Positions 37,301 through 51,807 of a DNA stretch of 64,000 bases are shown here, one piece after another. Under the pieces are notes generated by a model. It did no database searches. It had not been told where the DNA came from and was given only the letters and a program-made list of their open reading frames with translations. A program made the position numbers and the translations under genes. Within the stretch, counting starts at the first letter, position 1. Each line of letters starts with the position of its first letter. Source of the stretch: Balanoglossus misakiensis (taxonomy: Eukaryota; Hemichordata); NCBI GenBank assembly GCA_040954595.2, contig CM082589.2:372001-436000 (forward strand), given 5' to 3'.

Positions 37301-40023
37301 ACGCAAACTGTCACCATGGCAATTGTAGAAATCGCATGGGCGGTGGCTTTACATGAGGTGTATTGCGAAAGACTCCTTGTATTTCATAATAGTGGCATGT
37401 TGAATGCGTCCATTGCAACAAATTAAAATATCGCCTTGTGATGACTTAGTTTCGCGTCTCAAGGTATTTATTGATTTAATCATGACATCCTTTATTATGT
37501 TTCAACGGTCCCTCAATCACCGGTGATCGAGAGACCGTGAAGGAATGAACACATTTAAAACTTGTCTCGGTTTGATTTCGGATCTGGTTCTCTTAGTGGA
37601 CACGACTATACCCATGGCAACGATACCATGGCAATGAGGGTGAGTTAGGGTTAGGGTTAGGAGGGTTAGGGGTGGCAATGTGAGGGTGAGTTTATCCCAT
37701 ACCCTAACCCTCCTAACCCTAACCCTAAAAAACCATGGTATCGCCATGGGGTATAGTCGTGTCCACTAAGAGAACCAGATCCTTGATTTCTACAACTCGC
37801 TTCGACTGTCGAATCCGTACCAAGCACATGATGGTATGTTTGTTTATATTCTCCATGACGCACATTTTTTTTTTCAGATACTAGCTGTGTGGGTGACGAT
37901 CTACCTGTATGCACAGTTGTCACGACAAATCTCTTCAAGTGTGTACCGTTCTCCCCAGGACAATTTTCTTTGTCTATTTGACAATGTAGTGGATGAATGG
38001 TTGTATTGTACCTATGTAGTGTTTTATCAGTTGCAGCGCTATTATATCTACAGGTGTGACTATACTTAGTACCTTCTTATCTCGAGTGTATCCTTCTCAA
38101 ATACGACCCACACTTTCAAGTCGGTGGACTTTACAATTTTTCACGTTGACAAATAAAGTTTTTTTTTAGAAATGAGTTTTGCCAGTTGACTTGTTGAAAG
38201 TATACCAACCTGCAACTTCTATGACGTAATAACCTGAATATGGTATCGTCAATTCTTGGACTCCATCGTCTAAAGTCACCAAACGTTCATGGTCTTGCCC
38301 GGCGTAGTGGTTGCCTAAAGACTCAGGTCCAAATCTTCCGTATGTGTTCAGTGTTGTAAACCGAGCTGCAATTAAGATAACTACCTTTGTAATTATTGCT
38401 TTAATAAAATATTCAATATACATAGTCATAGAAAGTTATCGCGTCTTAAATTATTTCTAGAAAGTTTTAGGAAAAATGGCCGGGGTAATTAGTTACATGT
38501 CCATGTTTGTTTGGTTCCAGTATTCTCCAATTATTCTGGCATATCCTTTCTCATAAGTCTAATTGCATCAATTTAGAATAATAGAGATTAATACACACAC
38601 TGGCATATACCTGAATGATTTATGAGGATGAAAACATGACACATTTTATTCAAATATACAGGATATTGAAGATAATTTCAGCAATTGTAACGGGAATTCC
38701 AATTTTAAACTGCAATTTACAAAGATTTTACCCTTCCGGCCAATTTAGACCTAATCACACTTAGTATATCCCTGTTCATATTTCATTCAGTGGTTCGTTT
38801 AATTACTGTTGTTGAGTTTGTCGAGTTAGTAACTCCAATAATATCGTGCAGTTATAGATCTAAATTTTATTGCTTGCATTCCTCCGCGTGTCGACATCAC
38901 TGCTGTTTTCACTCGCGCTGAGACACGTTTCCGCACTTCCGCTGCGATGTGGCATTCCGACCATTCAGAGAAGCAGTGGTTACTCCCACAAGCCACTGCG
39001 AATGGAACGCATCCCTGCAGGTGACGTAAAGAGGTTCGAAACACGATGGATTTTCACATCGTTGAAATTTCAGTGTCTTTGCCAACCAGTTTATGATTAT
39101 TAGTCTGACAAACTGTACAATCGGACAATGGTATTTCAGGTCACGATCATCGAATGTTTTAGCAAAAGTACAGACATATGTTGTTGTTTTTTTCTCCAAA
39201 TTACAGTCGCTACACAAAGAGTGACTATCCAAATCATCGGGCCAACCCAAACAGCTGATTCAATCCCCCATTTCTGGAAACTTAAATGCGAATCCGTCAA
39301 GTTCATTGCGTCGGAAGGCAAAGGAAACATGTCACAGGAATGTCAACATTGACACGACCTTGTTAAGGTATAGATAGCCTTGAAGTATGATGTGTAAACG
39401 GGTGAAGAAAAAAACATAAATGCAACTACGTGGCCGAGTTATTTCAAAACATCCTGACCGATGCACAATATACGCGGAATGACCGAGAATAAAACTACCT
39501 GAATTTCATATACATTCAAATAATTCCAATCAAGCTGTGCGACCTTACAACTTTCGCCTTTTACATTTTTGTCAAAATTACCAAATATTTCATTTCACTG
39601 CAATTTTCTCGCGTTGCTTTGATGGGGTTATATAGATTACCACAATTCCAAATAATTTCTATGAAAAAGAAACATCTTAAGATATTTAATTACATGTGTA
39701 CACAAAAGCATGATATTAGTACATGTACGTACCCATATTACAGTGTAACTATTGGTTAAACGTATCAAGATATACACATATATATGCTTACAATATCCAT
39801 TTGTAAATTAATACACGAAGATGAACGAAGTTCCATACTTTGTAAACCACTTGCAAATCTTACCTGTGAAACCTGCTGAACGAGTAGCGCACTGGCGCAG
39901 AGCGTCGACTTCAGCTCGACAAGTACTATACACATCGTCTTCGGAAAGTTCATCAGAAATGGAATATTGCAGTTCAATAAGGAAAGTCAACACCAGAAAA
40001 GTAACTGCTCTGAATCGATCCAT
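34391..40023 (-). CDS. Secreted protein with ALK/LTK-type glycine-rich domain
   Basis: Four coding exons, 40023-39864, 38365-38210, 35918-35832 and 35031-34391, join in frame to about 347 residues. The N-terminus is a signal peptide (MDRFRAVTFLVLTFLIEL). Next comes a short Cys-containing segment (STCRAEVDALRQC) and a beta-rich stretch ending TIPYSGYYVIEVAGAAGG. That junction, with GRGALIRGTFHFSKGTVL and RILVGQEG, is the hallmark of the glycine-rich domain found in the receptor tyrosine kinases ALK and LTK and in many invertebrate secreted proteins. The last 200 residues are runs of Gly broken by short loops (AGGGGGG, GGFGGGGGARSGGGG), expected to form packed polyglycine helices. No transmembrane helix or kinase follows, so the product should be extracellular. 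Ligand and role are unknown. The ATG at 40023 is preferred over 40077 because it directly opens the signal peptide. Confidence 0.8.
37580..37782. mobile_element. 203-bp inverted-repeat element with 8-bp target duplication and telomere-like arms
   Basis: The ends are inverted repeats of about 50 bp: GGATCTGGTTCTCTTAGTGG at 37580 and its exact inverse ending at 37782. The element is flanked on both sides by TTGATTTC (37572-37579 and 37783-37790), an 8-bp direct repeat typical of hAT-type insertions. Inside, the left arm has TTAGGGTTAGGGTTAGG (about 37645-37661) and the right arm the complementary CCTAACCCTAACCCTAA (about 37713-37728), around a loop of about 30 bases. It lies in the 2.3-kb intron of the glycine-rich gene. 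No transposase is present, so it is non-autonomous. Confidence 0.85.
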
Positions 40024-43000
40024 CGCGGAATATACAGGACTGGTAGATGTGCTTCTGAGTGTCTGTACGCGTATCAACTGCCGATTTGTCTGAGAGTCAA
40101 GTGATTCTGCGGCCCTTTAAATGGATCCCGCCTCACCACGCCCACGCAGCGCATAGGTGAATGAATATGGTACAAGACAGGCCACATTCCTTTGTGTTCG
40201 TAAGGCGACACCACACAACATCAAGAGATAATCACGTGTTAAGTGGACCCCCGGAAATGATATCAATGATGAGTAATAATGATGACGTATGTCACAGTTG
40301 AGTATCACAACCAATCAAACACTACTATAGTTGGTTCGGTTTTTAAACAGACTCATTTACGAGGAAATTAGATGTCGAATTTTGGAGTTTTCGGGAAGGG
40401 TCACACCGGAAGGCGTTCCATAAAATTCGGGAGTTGTTTGATTATTATACCGGGAAAGTATCGGGGATATGCGGAATTCCTGTTCGGACTAACGTGCAAA
40501 AGAGAAAATAATCTCATTCAAGAGGACTCATCGAAAGTCATTATAGGAAGTTGAAAATACCGCTTTAGTGTCAGCGATCACTGACCCTACATGTCCAGTA
40601 TAATAAAAAAATATCGTCACAACAACGTGACTTTGTGATTTATAATTACCCCGATCACGCTCAAGTTTGTAATGTTTAGTCCATCACGAATTCCGTCGTC
40701 ACATTATTCACAGAAAAAAAAAACCTGTTCTATTCTGTTTTTTGTTGCGTTAGTTTAGCTTGACTTAATTGTCATGACAATGTACATAGATACGTCCTTG
40801 TAACAATTGATTTATTTCTTGCCATTCTAGGGTTCATGGTTTCTTTCGGGCACACATTTTCGAATCTAGCTTTGCAAAATACGCCCTGGTGTTTAGATTA
40901 ATATGCCTGGCAACAAGACGACTTACAAAACGTCAGACACAGGCCTATCCGCCGATTTATCAAAAGATGGGATTTAAAATTCATAGTGGCTTAAAGTGTG
41001 CGTTTAATTCCAGGCTTTATTTTCATGATAAGACGTGATAAACGTGTTTTGTACTGGTACGAATTCCTGAAAGCTTCAATGACGAATCTGAGGATATGAA
41101 TTTACATGAATATTCCATTAAAATGATGTTATGGGAATATTGACACGATATTATACGATGCTGGTAACTCGTCAGACGCAACCACGAAAGTTATTTGAAA
41201 TTACTTAGCTTCCACCCAAAACTATGAATTCAGTGAATTCGGTGTTTTATGAATTGGGTGCGTCTCCATCTTTGGGAATAAAGCGGTGTTATGGGAAAGT
41301 GTGAGAAACATACTTTGCACTATTCATAGTTACTCGTCAATCTAAGAGAGGGAGAGACTGGGAGTGAGGGAGAGAGAGAAAGAGGGAGAGGGAGGAGTGG
41401 AAAGGGAGAGAGGGGGAGAGGAGAGAGGGGGAGAGAGAGAGAGGCAATCAGTCAGACAGACTGTTATTCAGTTGGCGACTTAGCGAATGGGATGTTCTTA
41501 CGACCACAATTGGTGATTCCGGCAGCGAAAAAAACATCGTTCTCGGTTTTGTCATCGCCGATTGTACGCAAATTCGTTGACAGGAAATGAACTCGTCGTC
41601 GTGTGGGCATACCAAATGGTACCCTATTTTCTTTTCTTTCAAATCATCAGAAAACAAGTTTCAGTCGACGTCGTTCGTTTACAGTTATTAATAGTATTCA
41701 ACAAAGGGGAGGAAATTCGGTAGGCGATGTTATATATATATATCTTATATGCTTCCTGGCGCAGGGGCCTTTTTCGATAACAGTGACTTCAGATTTCTTC
41801 ACGCATCGCAACTAATTCATTCTTTACCTTCATGAAGGTATAAAGCTTTTTAAACAAGTCACGGATTTGTAATGAAAGCAAACGATGATCAACAATGATT
41901 AGTTCCACGTTGGGTCGACGGAGTTCAGATCAACTGACTGATTACAAAGTGATTATTCGACCGGATCGTCACTTGATGATTTTTAAGTTTCGCCAACTTA
42001 TGCTCGACTGACACGCTTATGAAGTCTTGTCACGTGATTAGTCGAAAATAGTTTTCACACGCCGACGGCAAACAGGGATCTATTCATTCACAAATCTTAG
42101 TCATCAGCAACCCATCAGACCGTAGATACGAAACAAGGTTATCGGACAAATCACGGATGGCAACCCTCCAGATTGCGTGGTTGCTAACATGCATCGATGG
42201 ATCTTGAGGTTTCCAAGATAAATCACTAATAGTAACACGAGAAATCTAACATCGTGGGAAAGAATTGGTTTGTGTTGTTAAAATCTGACAAGGCAACGCA
42301 ATGTAATCGATCCTTGTATTGTTCCATGCACAATCTCAGAGAAACCGCGTGTTTCAGGTATGTGGATCGCTGGCCGTAGAGTAGAGATCCATCCAAACAC
42401 GACTACTGTCACTAGAGGGCGCATTTGATGGAGCCACGGCCGCCGTCGCGGAGGGGCGGTCAAGTTCAATATTTAATTGTATGCAATGTTACGTAAACTG
42501 GTTGCATACTCCCAATGTGCGGGACAGTTTTAATTTCTGCATTGTCATTTCTGTGGAGAGAACCCTTCTAGTCAGTTACTGACTCTACGCTGAAGTATTT
42601 TGGAACCTGTGGCACTAGAACCGGACTTGAAATTAAAACCGCAAGGTACGAAAAGCGTCTTACGTATTACTAGTTAGTATTTAAGTTCATCGTTCGTTTT
42701 TAACAACATCACAGAGCGCCTATTTGGCACAATCGCTTGTTTAATACGTAAGTAAATAAGTAATTACGCCTGGTCGGCTGTACGTCATGACGTATTTTGT
42801 CTCCCTCTGATGGGTCATACTACTTCATACCATGGAGTAACCAAAGTGTGGTGTCTCCATGTTCATTCTGTTTGTGACTTGATTATTACAATAGAGCTAC
42901 CTGACCACAGTGGGGTCTGTGGACTGCCTCCATGGTAGCTGCAGTTCAGTAGCTCGAGGTATTGCATTGGTTGTTGGTTTGTGTGTTAGATGGCAAGGCA

Positions 43001-43120
43001 AAACCTGGTTTATACGTACGTCTATGATCTAACCAACACTACAAGATGGTACATATATTAACCACCAGGATAATTTACAATGCATTGACAACCATTGATA
43101 TTATAATTCATTTGTTGCAG
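40024..43120. other. Intergenic region between the glycine-rich gene and the TPMT-like gene
   Basis: Three kilobases between divergent genes. A TTTAAA box at about 40116-40121 lies some 95 bases upstream of the glycine-rich gene's ATG on the minus strand and could serve as a TATA-like element. A GA-rich simple repeat occupies 41345-41443. A GT donor after CGCAAG at 42645 may end a non-coding first exon of the TPMT-like gene. Otherwise I see no gene; the short open frames have no similarity. Confidence 0.45.
41345..41443. repeat. GA-rich simple-sequence repeat
   Basis: About 100 bases almost entirely of GAGAGG/GGGAGA purine tracts on the plus strand, with one short interruption at the start. 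Purine-pyrimidine mirror repeats of this type can form triplexes; no function is implied. Confidence 0.85.
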
Positions 43121-43127
43121 GACCAGT

Positions 43128-45103
43128 ATGTCGAAATCAAACAATGGAGAGAATTATGTCACAGTTGAACAATGGGATGATGGCTGGGCGAATGACAGAA
43201 CTGGCTTCCACAAGTCACAGGTCCATCAGTAAGCCACAGCTTAGAATCTTTGATTTTGTCAGCAACATTTTTATCAGCAGTACTTATGCAATTAAAATGT
43301 CCTCAAAGTATTTCAATGATTTGTCACTAATATCTAAAGGGAGTGACTTCAGTATTATCATGATTTGCATGGTTTACACCTTGTTGTTGACCAATCAGAG
43401 GCAAGTGAACCAAGACTGCTTCACATCTTACCTTATCAATCTGTGTCTTTACAGCACCATAAAGAAGTACTTCAGTAAATTGGTCGATGGACGTAGTGAT
43501 CTAAACATCTTCATACCTCTTTGTGGGAAGTCTGTGGATATGAAATGGTAATGTTGTATTTATAGAGTCATTGACTATCAAAAGTTTGGGTGACATATTT
43601 GATTATCAGTGTCAATCATTGCAAAACTAACAATGTTTCATTTTTATTTGTGTCTTAATCTTAGGATAGCAGATGAGGGTCATAGGGTTGTTGGCGTGGA
43701 GTTCTCAGAACTTGCATGCAAGTCATTCTTTTCAGAACAGAAAGTGGAATACATAACAACTCCTATGGAAGATGTACCAAATGGAAAGGTTCACATTGTA
43801 AGTCCTGAGTGAATTGTTTCACCTAGACAAACTTGTAGTCAAAGGTGTGAATCTTTAGGTCTCAGATATTTGTCAAATTGTAAAAGTGAATTGTTACCCC
43901 CATATGAAAGTGGATTGACCCTTGGACTATTTTTATGCAACCTTGGTGATCAAAAATCATGGCACACCAAAGTTTCAATATAGGGAACTGGTGGGTATTA
44001 TTACTAATTTTATTTCTCAATTTTTTCAGAGCAAAGATGGAAAAATCAAGCTGTTTCAGTGTGACTTTTATTTATTCACTGAGTAAGTTTCATTCCAGAA
44101 TTTTGTCTAATTTTAATATTTTTTATTATACAGTTTATTCTTATTTTGTGTTCCCTTATACCTCATTCTAAATCCTTTTCTTTCCTATAACAGAGAGCAT
44201 GCTGGGAGATTTGACATCATCTGGGATAGAGCCTCTCTTGTTGCTGTCAATATTTCTGATCGAACAAAGTGAGTGCAGCCTTGTATCATTGTTAACATTT
44301 CTACAATCAAGCTTTACCATGGAAATGAAACTTTTTTGTCAGATGAAATCAGGGGAATAATTATTTTACTGGCTCCATTGTTACGATGCACCTAAAATGA
44401 TGGGAACCCTTATACAGTGCCCTCTGTTGGCATATTGCTATATTATTGTGGGCTCATACCGGAGAGATTAGACAACACAGGACATGTGTGGAACAAACTA
44501 GACAGCCATGCTGCTTCAACTGCACATGCTCACATGTTCAGCCTCGTACACAGCAACTATGTACATAGCAGTTAATAGCAACTCTTATATGTTCCTATTT
44601 GTTGACAGGTATGCAAATAAATTGCATTCTCTATTAAAACCAAATGGAGCCTATCTTCTGAACACATTTGATTATCAGGAAGGTTCAATGAGAGGTACGG
44701 TATAAAACAGCATCTTCCTCATTTGCCATTTTGTATTTTAATTTTTAAGTCGCATTGTTCTAACCTTGCATGTAATAAAAACAGAGTAGAGTTGAATGAC
44801 TTTTCTGTTGATTTCTTGCAGGTCCTCCACACTCGGTTCCTTTAAATATTGTGAAAAATCTTTATGGTAAGACCTAGCATTTTTTAGGAGTTGATTGGTT
44901 TCTAATTAGGACTGTATGTGCAGAGCCCAATATTGTGCCTCTCAATTTGATGAACATAATCAACGTTCTAATGTAATATTTAATTTTCTGTTCCAGAAAA
45001 GTTCTTCACTATTGAATTATTGGAAGACAATGACATATCAGCCAACTGGCCAAGTTCAATAGAATACTTCCATGAAATAGTGACTTTGTTGACATTAAAA
45101 TAA
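43128..45103 (+). CDS. TPMT: Thiopurine S-methyltransferase-like enzyme
   Basis: S-adenosylmethionine-dependent methyltransferase of the TPMT family, which S-methylates aromatic and heterocyclic thiols in the cytosol. Exons 43128-43228, 43455-43547, 43665-43797, 44030-44082, 44194-44268, 44609-44694, 44822-44866 and 44997-45103 join in frame to 230 residues (human 245). The N-terminal substrate-side helix has EQWDDGWANDRTGFHKSQ. The cofactor fold follows, with IPLCGKSVDMKW and VVGVEFSELAC, then the IIWDRASLVAVN strand and a GPPHSVP loop. The acceptor at 43119-43120 lies 7 bases before the ATG, so a non-coding exon is expected upstream. Assignment to the family is firm; true orthology to vertebrate TPMT is inference. 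Confidence 0.9.
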
Positions 45104-45265
45104 GACCTGCATCTGTTTGACCACCAACTGTCATTACACATTGATTTTTGTGGTGGTATTTTCATTTGTACACTTTTAATATCATGAGCAGTGTTCAGTA
45201 CGTGTATCTGTATTTTATGAATTTCAATAGAGTTGTTTCAAAATAAACAATTGGATTCTACTTTG
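45104..45265 (+). other. TPMT-like gene 3' untranslated region
   Basis: AATAAA in the context CAAAATAAACAATT at about 45240-45248 lies about 140 bases after the stop and is the likely polyadenylation signal. Confidence 0.6.
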
Positions 45266-45644
45266 AGAATGTTTTGTATACTTTTTACCCGTTTTTAAAT
45301 TATTATTTTTCAACACATTCATGGGGATCCTCTGACCTTAATTATTTTTAATGACCACTATAATTTTTCAAACGAACATTGTTCTGCAATGAGGTTCTAC
45401 TAATAGGTGGGAATACTTGTAACTGACACTATAGTGACAGAAAGGTTTAATCAGCTGGCCTCCATCCAAGATGAGTATGTGATTGGGGAGTTTGTATGAA
45501 TTTTAGATGCCAGTCACAAAGTTTTTGATTATTATGCTATAGCAGTGTCTATAAAAGCGAGAAAAAAATCAATGGGATCCGGAGTTAGCGCTAAATCATC
45601 CGTGACAGGGCAGTGAGCTTATAGTTACCATATGCATATATTCC

Positions 45645-46042
45645 AACGAGCGTGAAGTTGGCCTCATCCTCATCCTCATCCTCAGCTTCGCCAGCCTCAT
45701 CCTCATCCTCATCCTCATCCTCATCCTCAGCTTCGTGACCTCAGACTCAGCTTCGTGACCTCAGGAAGATTTCAAAATTATCGTGAATTTCGTATATCTG
45801 ATGTGATCTAAAAGAAGCGAAAGCGATATAGGTAAAATAATTTACATGGGATAGTCTAAATAATTGATTGAATTTCTTCTTTTGACTCCATTTGTTCTTT
45901 TTACCGATCGTTTGGATAATTTTCATGTTTACTTCCTGGGGTCACGAAGCTGAGGCTGGGTCACGAAGCTGAGGATGAGGATGAGGATGAGGATGAGGCT
46001 GGCGAAGCTGAGGATGAGGATGAGGCCAACTTCACGCTCGTT
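45645..46042. mobile_element. Foldback element with CTCATC hexamer arms
   Basis: Left arm (45645 to about 45764) and right arm (about 45938-46042) are inverse copies: AACGAGCGTGAAGTTGG opens it and CCAACTTCACGCTCGTT closes it. Inside both arms run CTCATC (inverted: GATGAG) hexamers and GCTTCGTGACCTCAG blocks. The 170-base centre is AT-rich. TATATTCC occurs at 45637-45644 and again at 46042-46049, an apparent 8-bp target duplication overlapping the element edge by one base. No coding capacity. Confidence 0.85.
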
Positions 46043-46065
46043 ATATTCCATGACCTACACAAGAA

Positions 46066-46442
46066 GTAGTCTGGTTCCCTGCCCCAATCCCACCGCTGGC
46101 TGCGCTACGCTAAAGGGAAAGGGTCAGGCACGGCCTATTGTAAACATGGCTCTCATTGGTCAATACATACGAAAATTAAGTTGTTAAATTGATAAGTTGT
46201 TGTAAGATACTCATTTCCCGTTCTCTCCTTCACCTCCATGAATGTTTATCATTCGATTTCCAACTTTACAACAAACGAAACAAAATAAACTGCCTGGATG
46301 AATCTTGACTGGCATACGGACATTGGAGGCATCCATCTTGTTTCACACCCAGGTTTCTGGGTGTGAAATCGGGCCGTACCTGACCCCTTTCCCTTTAGCG
46401 TAGCGCAGCCAGCGGTGGGATTGGGGCAGGGAACCAGACTAC
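46066..46442. mobile_element. Second foldback element, 70-bp arms
   Basis: Arms of about 70 bp are almost perfect inverse copies: GTAGTCTGGTTCCCTGCCCC at 46066 and its inverse ending at 46442, including GGCTGCGCTACGCTAAAGGG. The flanks repeat CACAAGAA (46058-46065 and 46442-46449), consistent with an 8-bp target duplication. The 230-base centre has no gene. It starts 24 bases after the preceding foldback element ends but is unrelated to it in sequence. Confidence 0.85.
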
Positions 46443-48613
46443 ACAAGAAGGAAGTGCATGGCTTCATGTTTATTGTAGGCCGACCACGATATTTGCTGAA
46501 TAAAGATGATAATTAACACATTAAAGTAGGGTACGGTGGCTGTGGGTTTTCACATTTTAGAAAAAAAATATAACAGTGAATATGATATTTACGGTTCTGT
46601 TGTCCAGCGAAGAATCCGGACGATAATGGCACGTGTGTAAGTTTACGTGGATGTTTTGATGCATGTTATCACTTCGAGTCAACGTTGGTGGCGCTCTAAA
46701 TTGAGAATCTCGTCACTTGCATGTGCAAGATTCTCGTTTCTTCTGCTTTTGGGTAACATTACCAATTAATGCACAATTCAGACATCATAAAACGTGTACA
46801 TTTAACAATAAATATGGCAAATCATCATCATCACCACCACCACCACAACCACAATATAACAACAACAACTTTGAATCAGCCTGAATGGTAGACCAATAAT
46901 TCTGCTACTAGTACATGTACGACCATGCATGGTACGTGTACTAGCCCATAGTACACGTGTCGCTGTGTTATCTGATCTTTGTTTCCCACTATAGCAGGTG
47001 GTTGTGTTTTTACCGGATGGATTGCGATGTCTGTACAAATCATTTGATGTTATCTTGCTTTATTATTAGATCTGTATCACCACTTGAACTCTATCAGGAT
47101 ATTGGCCAATGGGAACAGCTACACGTCACATGTCTTCCCCAATTATATTTCACCACATATATTAATATATGATTTAAAAACCATACAGTGGTCCCATTCA
47201 TATCAGCTGAACCCGGTCTCTCTCCGTCCTGCAAGTTGCTGTTACAAACAGGTGAGATATATGACACTTTACATTGCTCACATTGAAAAAAGTAAGTCGC
47301 ATCTTTTGTGAGATTCTTCACAACAATATCTTCGGCATTGGGATTCTTTCTTGCTGGTGATTATTTGAAATATTTAAAATATTTCAAAATACTTGTTCAA
47401 AGTACAATTACAACCCCTGGAAACCTTTTCGTCGTAAGTTCACCTGAGAAATTGTGGGGAAAAAGAACTTTAAAATTAATTGATGCAGGCGTATATTGGT
47501 GTGTGCGTGTGATTGTGAGCATGGAATCTTTATTATACTTTATATTCTACTCCAATTTCTATTCAAACACATGATTTGTCCAGACTTTCGGCGATACAAA
47601 GTCCTTTCTGTTAGTGAGGATCATTCCGTACCACCCTTTTATTTTCAGGTCGTAAAAGAACGGTGACTACTACTTTGTAGTATCCTCAAACTTTCAAGTT
47701 GTTGAAAAAAAGAATCAAGATGATCTCTCCACTCGTTTAATCAATTATATCTCTAGTACATTTAAGTTAAACTAATCATTGTCACTGTTATTTTCAGCCC
47801 ATATGATCATCAACTTTTTTAAAAATGATTGCCGGGCATTTTGTTGTCAGCTACGTTCCCTCTTCCATATGGTTGAAAAGCGTACCACGTGGGTTTGGTC
47901 TCCGCGTGGTGACGTTCAGTCAGACCAGGTCACCGATATGGTGCTCGCTTCCTCGTTTCTTTGGTACACACGTTGTACACATAACAGGTGTAATGAACTC
48001 CCGATAGTCTCATGCAGATTATACATAAATTAACTCTAAATGTTAATGCAGTATGTGTACTGTGGTTTAATTTGTTGCAGTGGTCGTGTGTTTCTTCACA
48101 GAGAAACCACTTGCCACCCATTATCGTGGTCGCCAAGAAAAACATCAAGCGCACACATCACGAGGAGCTAACATTGCTATCTTTGCAATATATTCAGACC
48201 CTCTCCCAAATATGATCTTTTACAATAATTTACTTGTTGGGTCACAATTTAGGTTCTTTCCTGCGGAAGATACTTAACCTCTCTCGTTAGTCAAGTCACA
48301 TCTTTGGCATGGGAAACCACCCGACAAACCACACCTGGTGTGTTTCTGTAATCGAGTGATTTGCATTATCTGAAATGATAACAAAGTCAATTTTCTATCG
48401 ACCCCGAAAGAGAAGTAGATGACAAAGAAATTTTGATTCGCTTCAGTAACAGTCACGACAAAAGTTAAGACTTTAAAAATTAGCAGTAAGCTTTTTTGTA
48501 AGTTTGTGTGTGTGTGTGTGGAAATGGAATGAGGTATTCGACCAATTCGTCTGTCGTGAATTACTTCGTATGTTCACCCGTTTCCTAAATGGTTCCCTAC
48601 AGGTATATCAGCC
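46443..48613. other. Intergenic region upstream of the subtilase-like gene
   Basis: Two kilobases without a recognisable gene. It contains a short CAT/CAC simple repeat at about 46818-46848, an imperfect palindrome around 46908-46944 built on CTAGTACATGTAC, and scattered short open frames without similarity. An acceptor-like CCCTACAG ends at 48602, 11 bases before the subtilase ATG, so a non-coding first exon may lie in this stretch. Confidence 0.4.

Positions 48614-51807
<3,194 letters not shown>

Noticed and set aside
37640-37730. A true telomere or chromosome-end fusion
   Set aside because: The TTAGGG-type repeats are only a few units long and symmetrical inside an inverted-repeat element with an 8-bp flanking duplication, so an insertion explains them better.
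37124-39352. Overlapping open frames on both strands in the introns of the glycine-rich gene
   Set aside because: They lie between exons that join in frame, have no similarity or bias, and contradict one another across strands.
46957-48456. A gene in the intergenic stretch upstream of the subtilase-like gene
   Set aside because: Open frames are short, mutually overlapping and without recognisable domains, and I could not join any in frame across splice sites.
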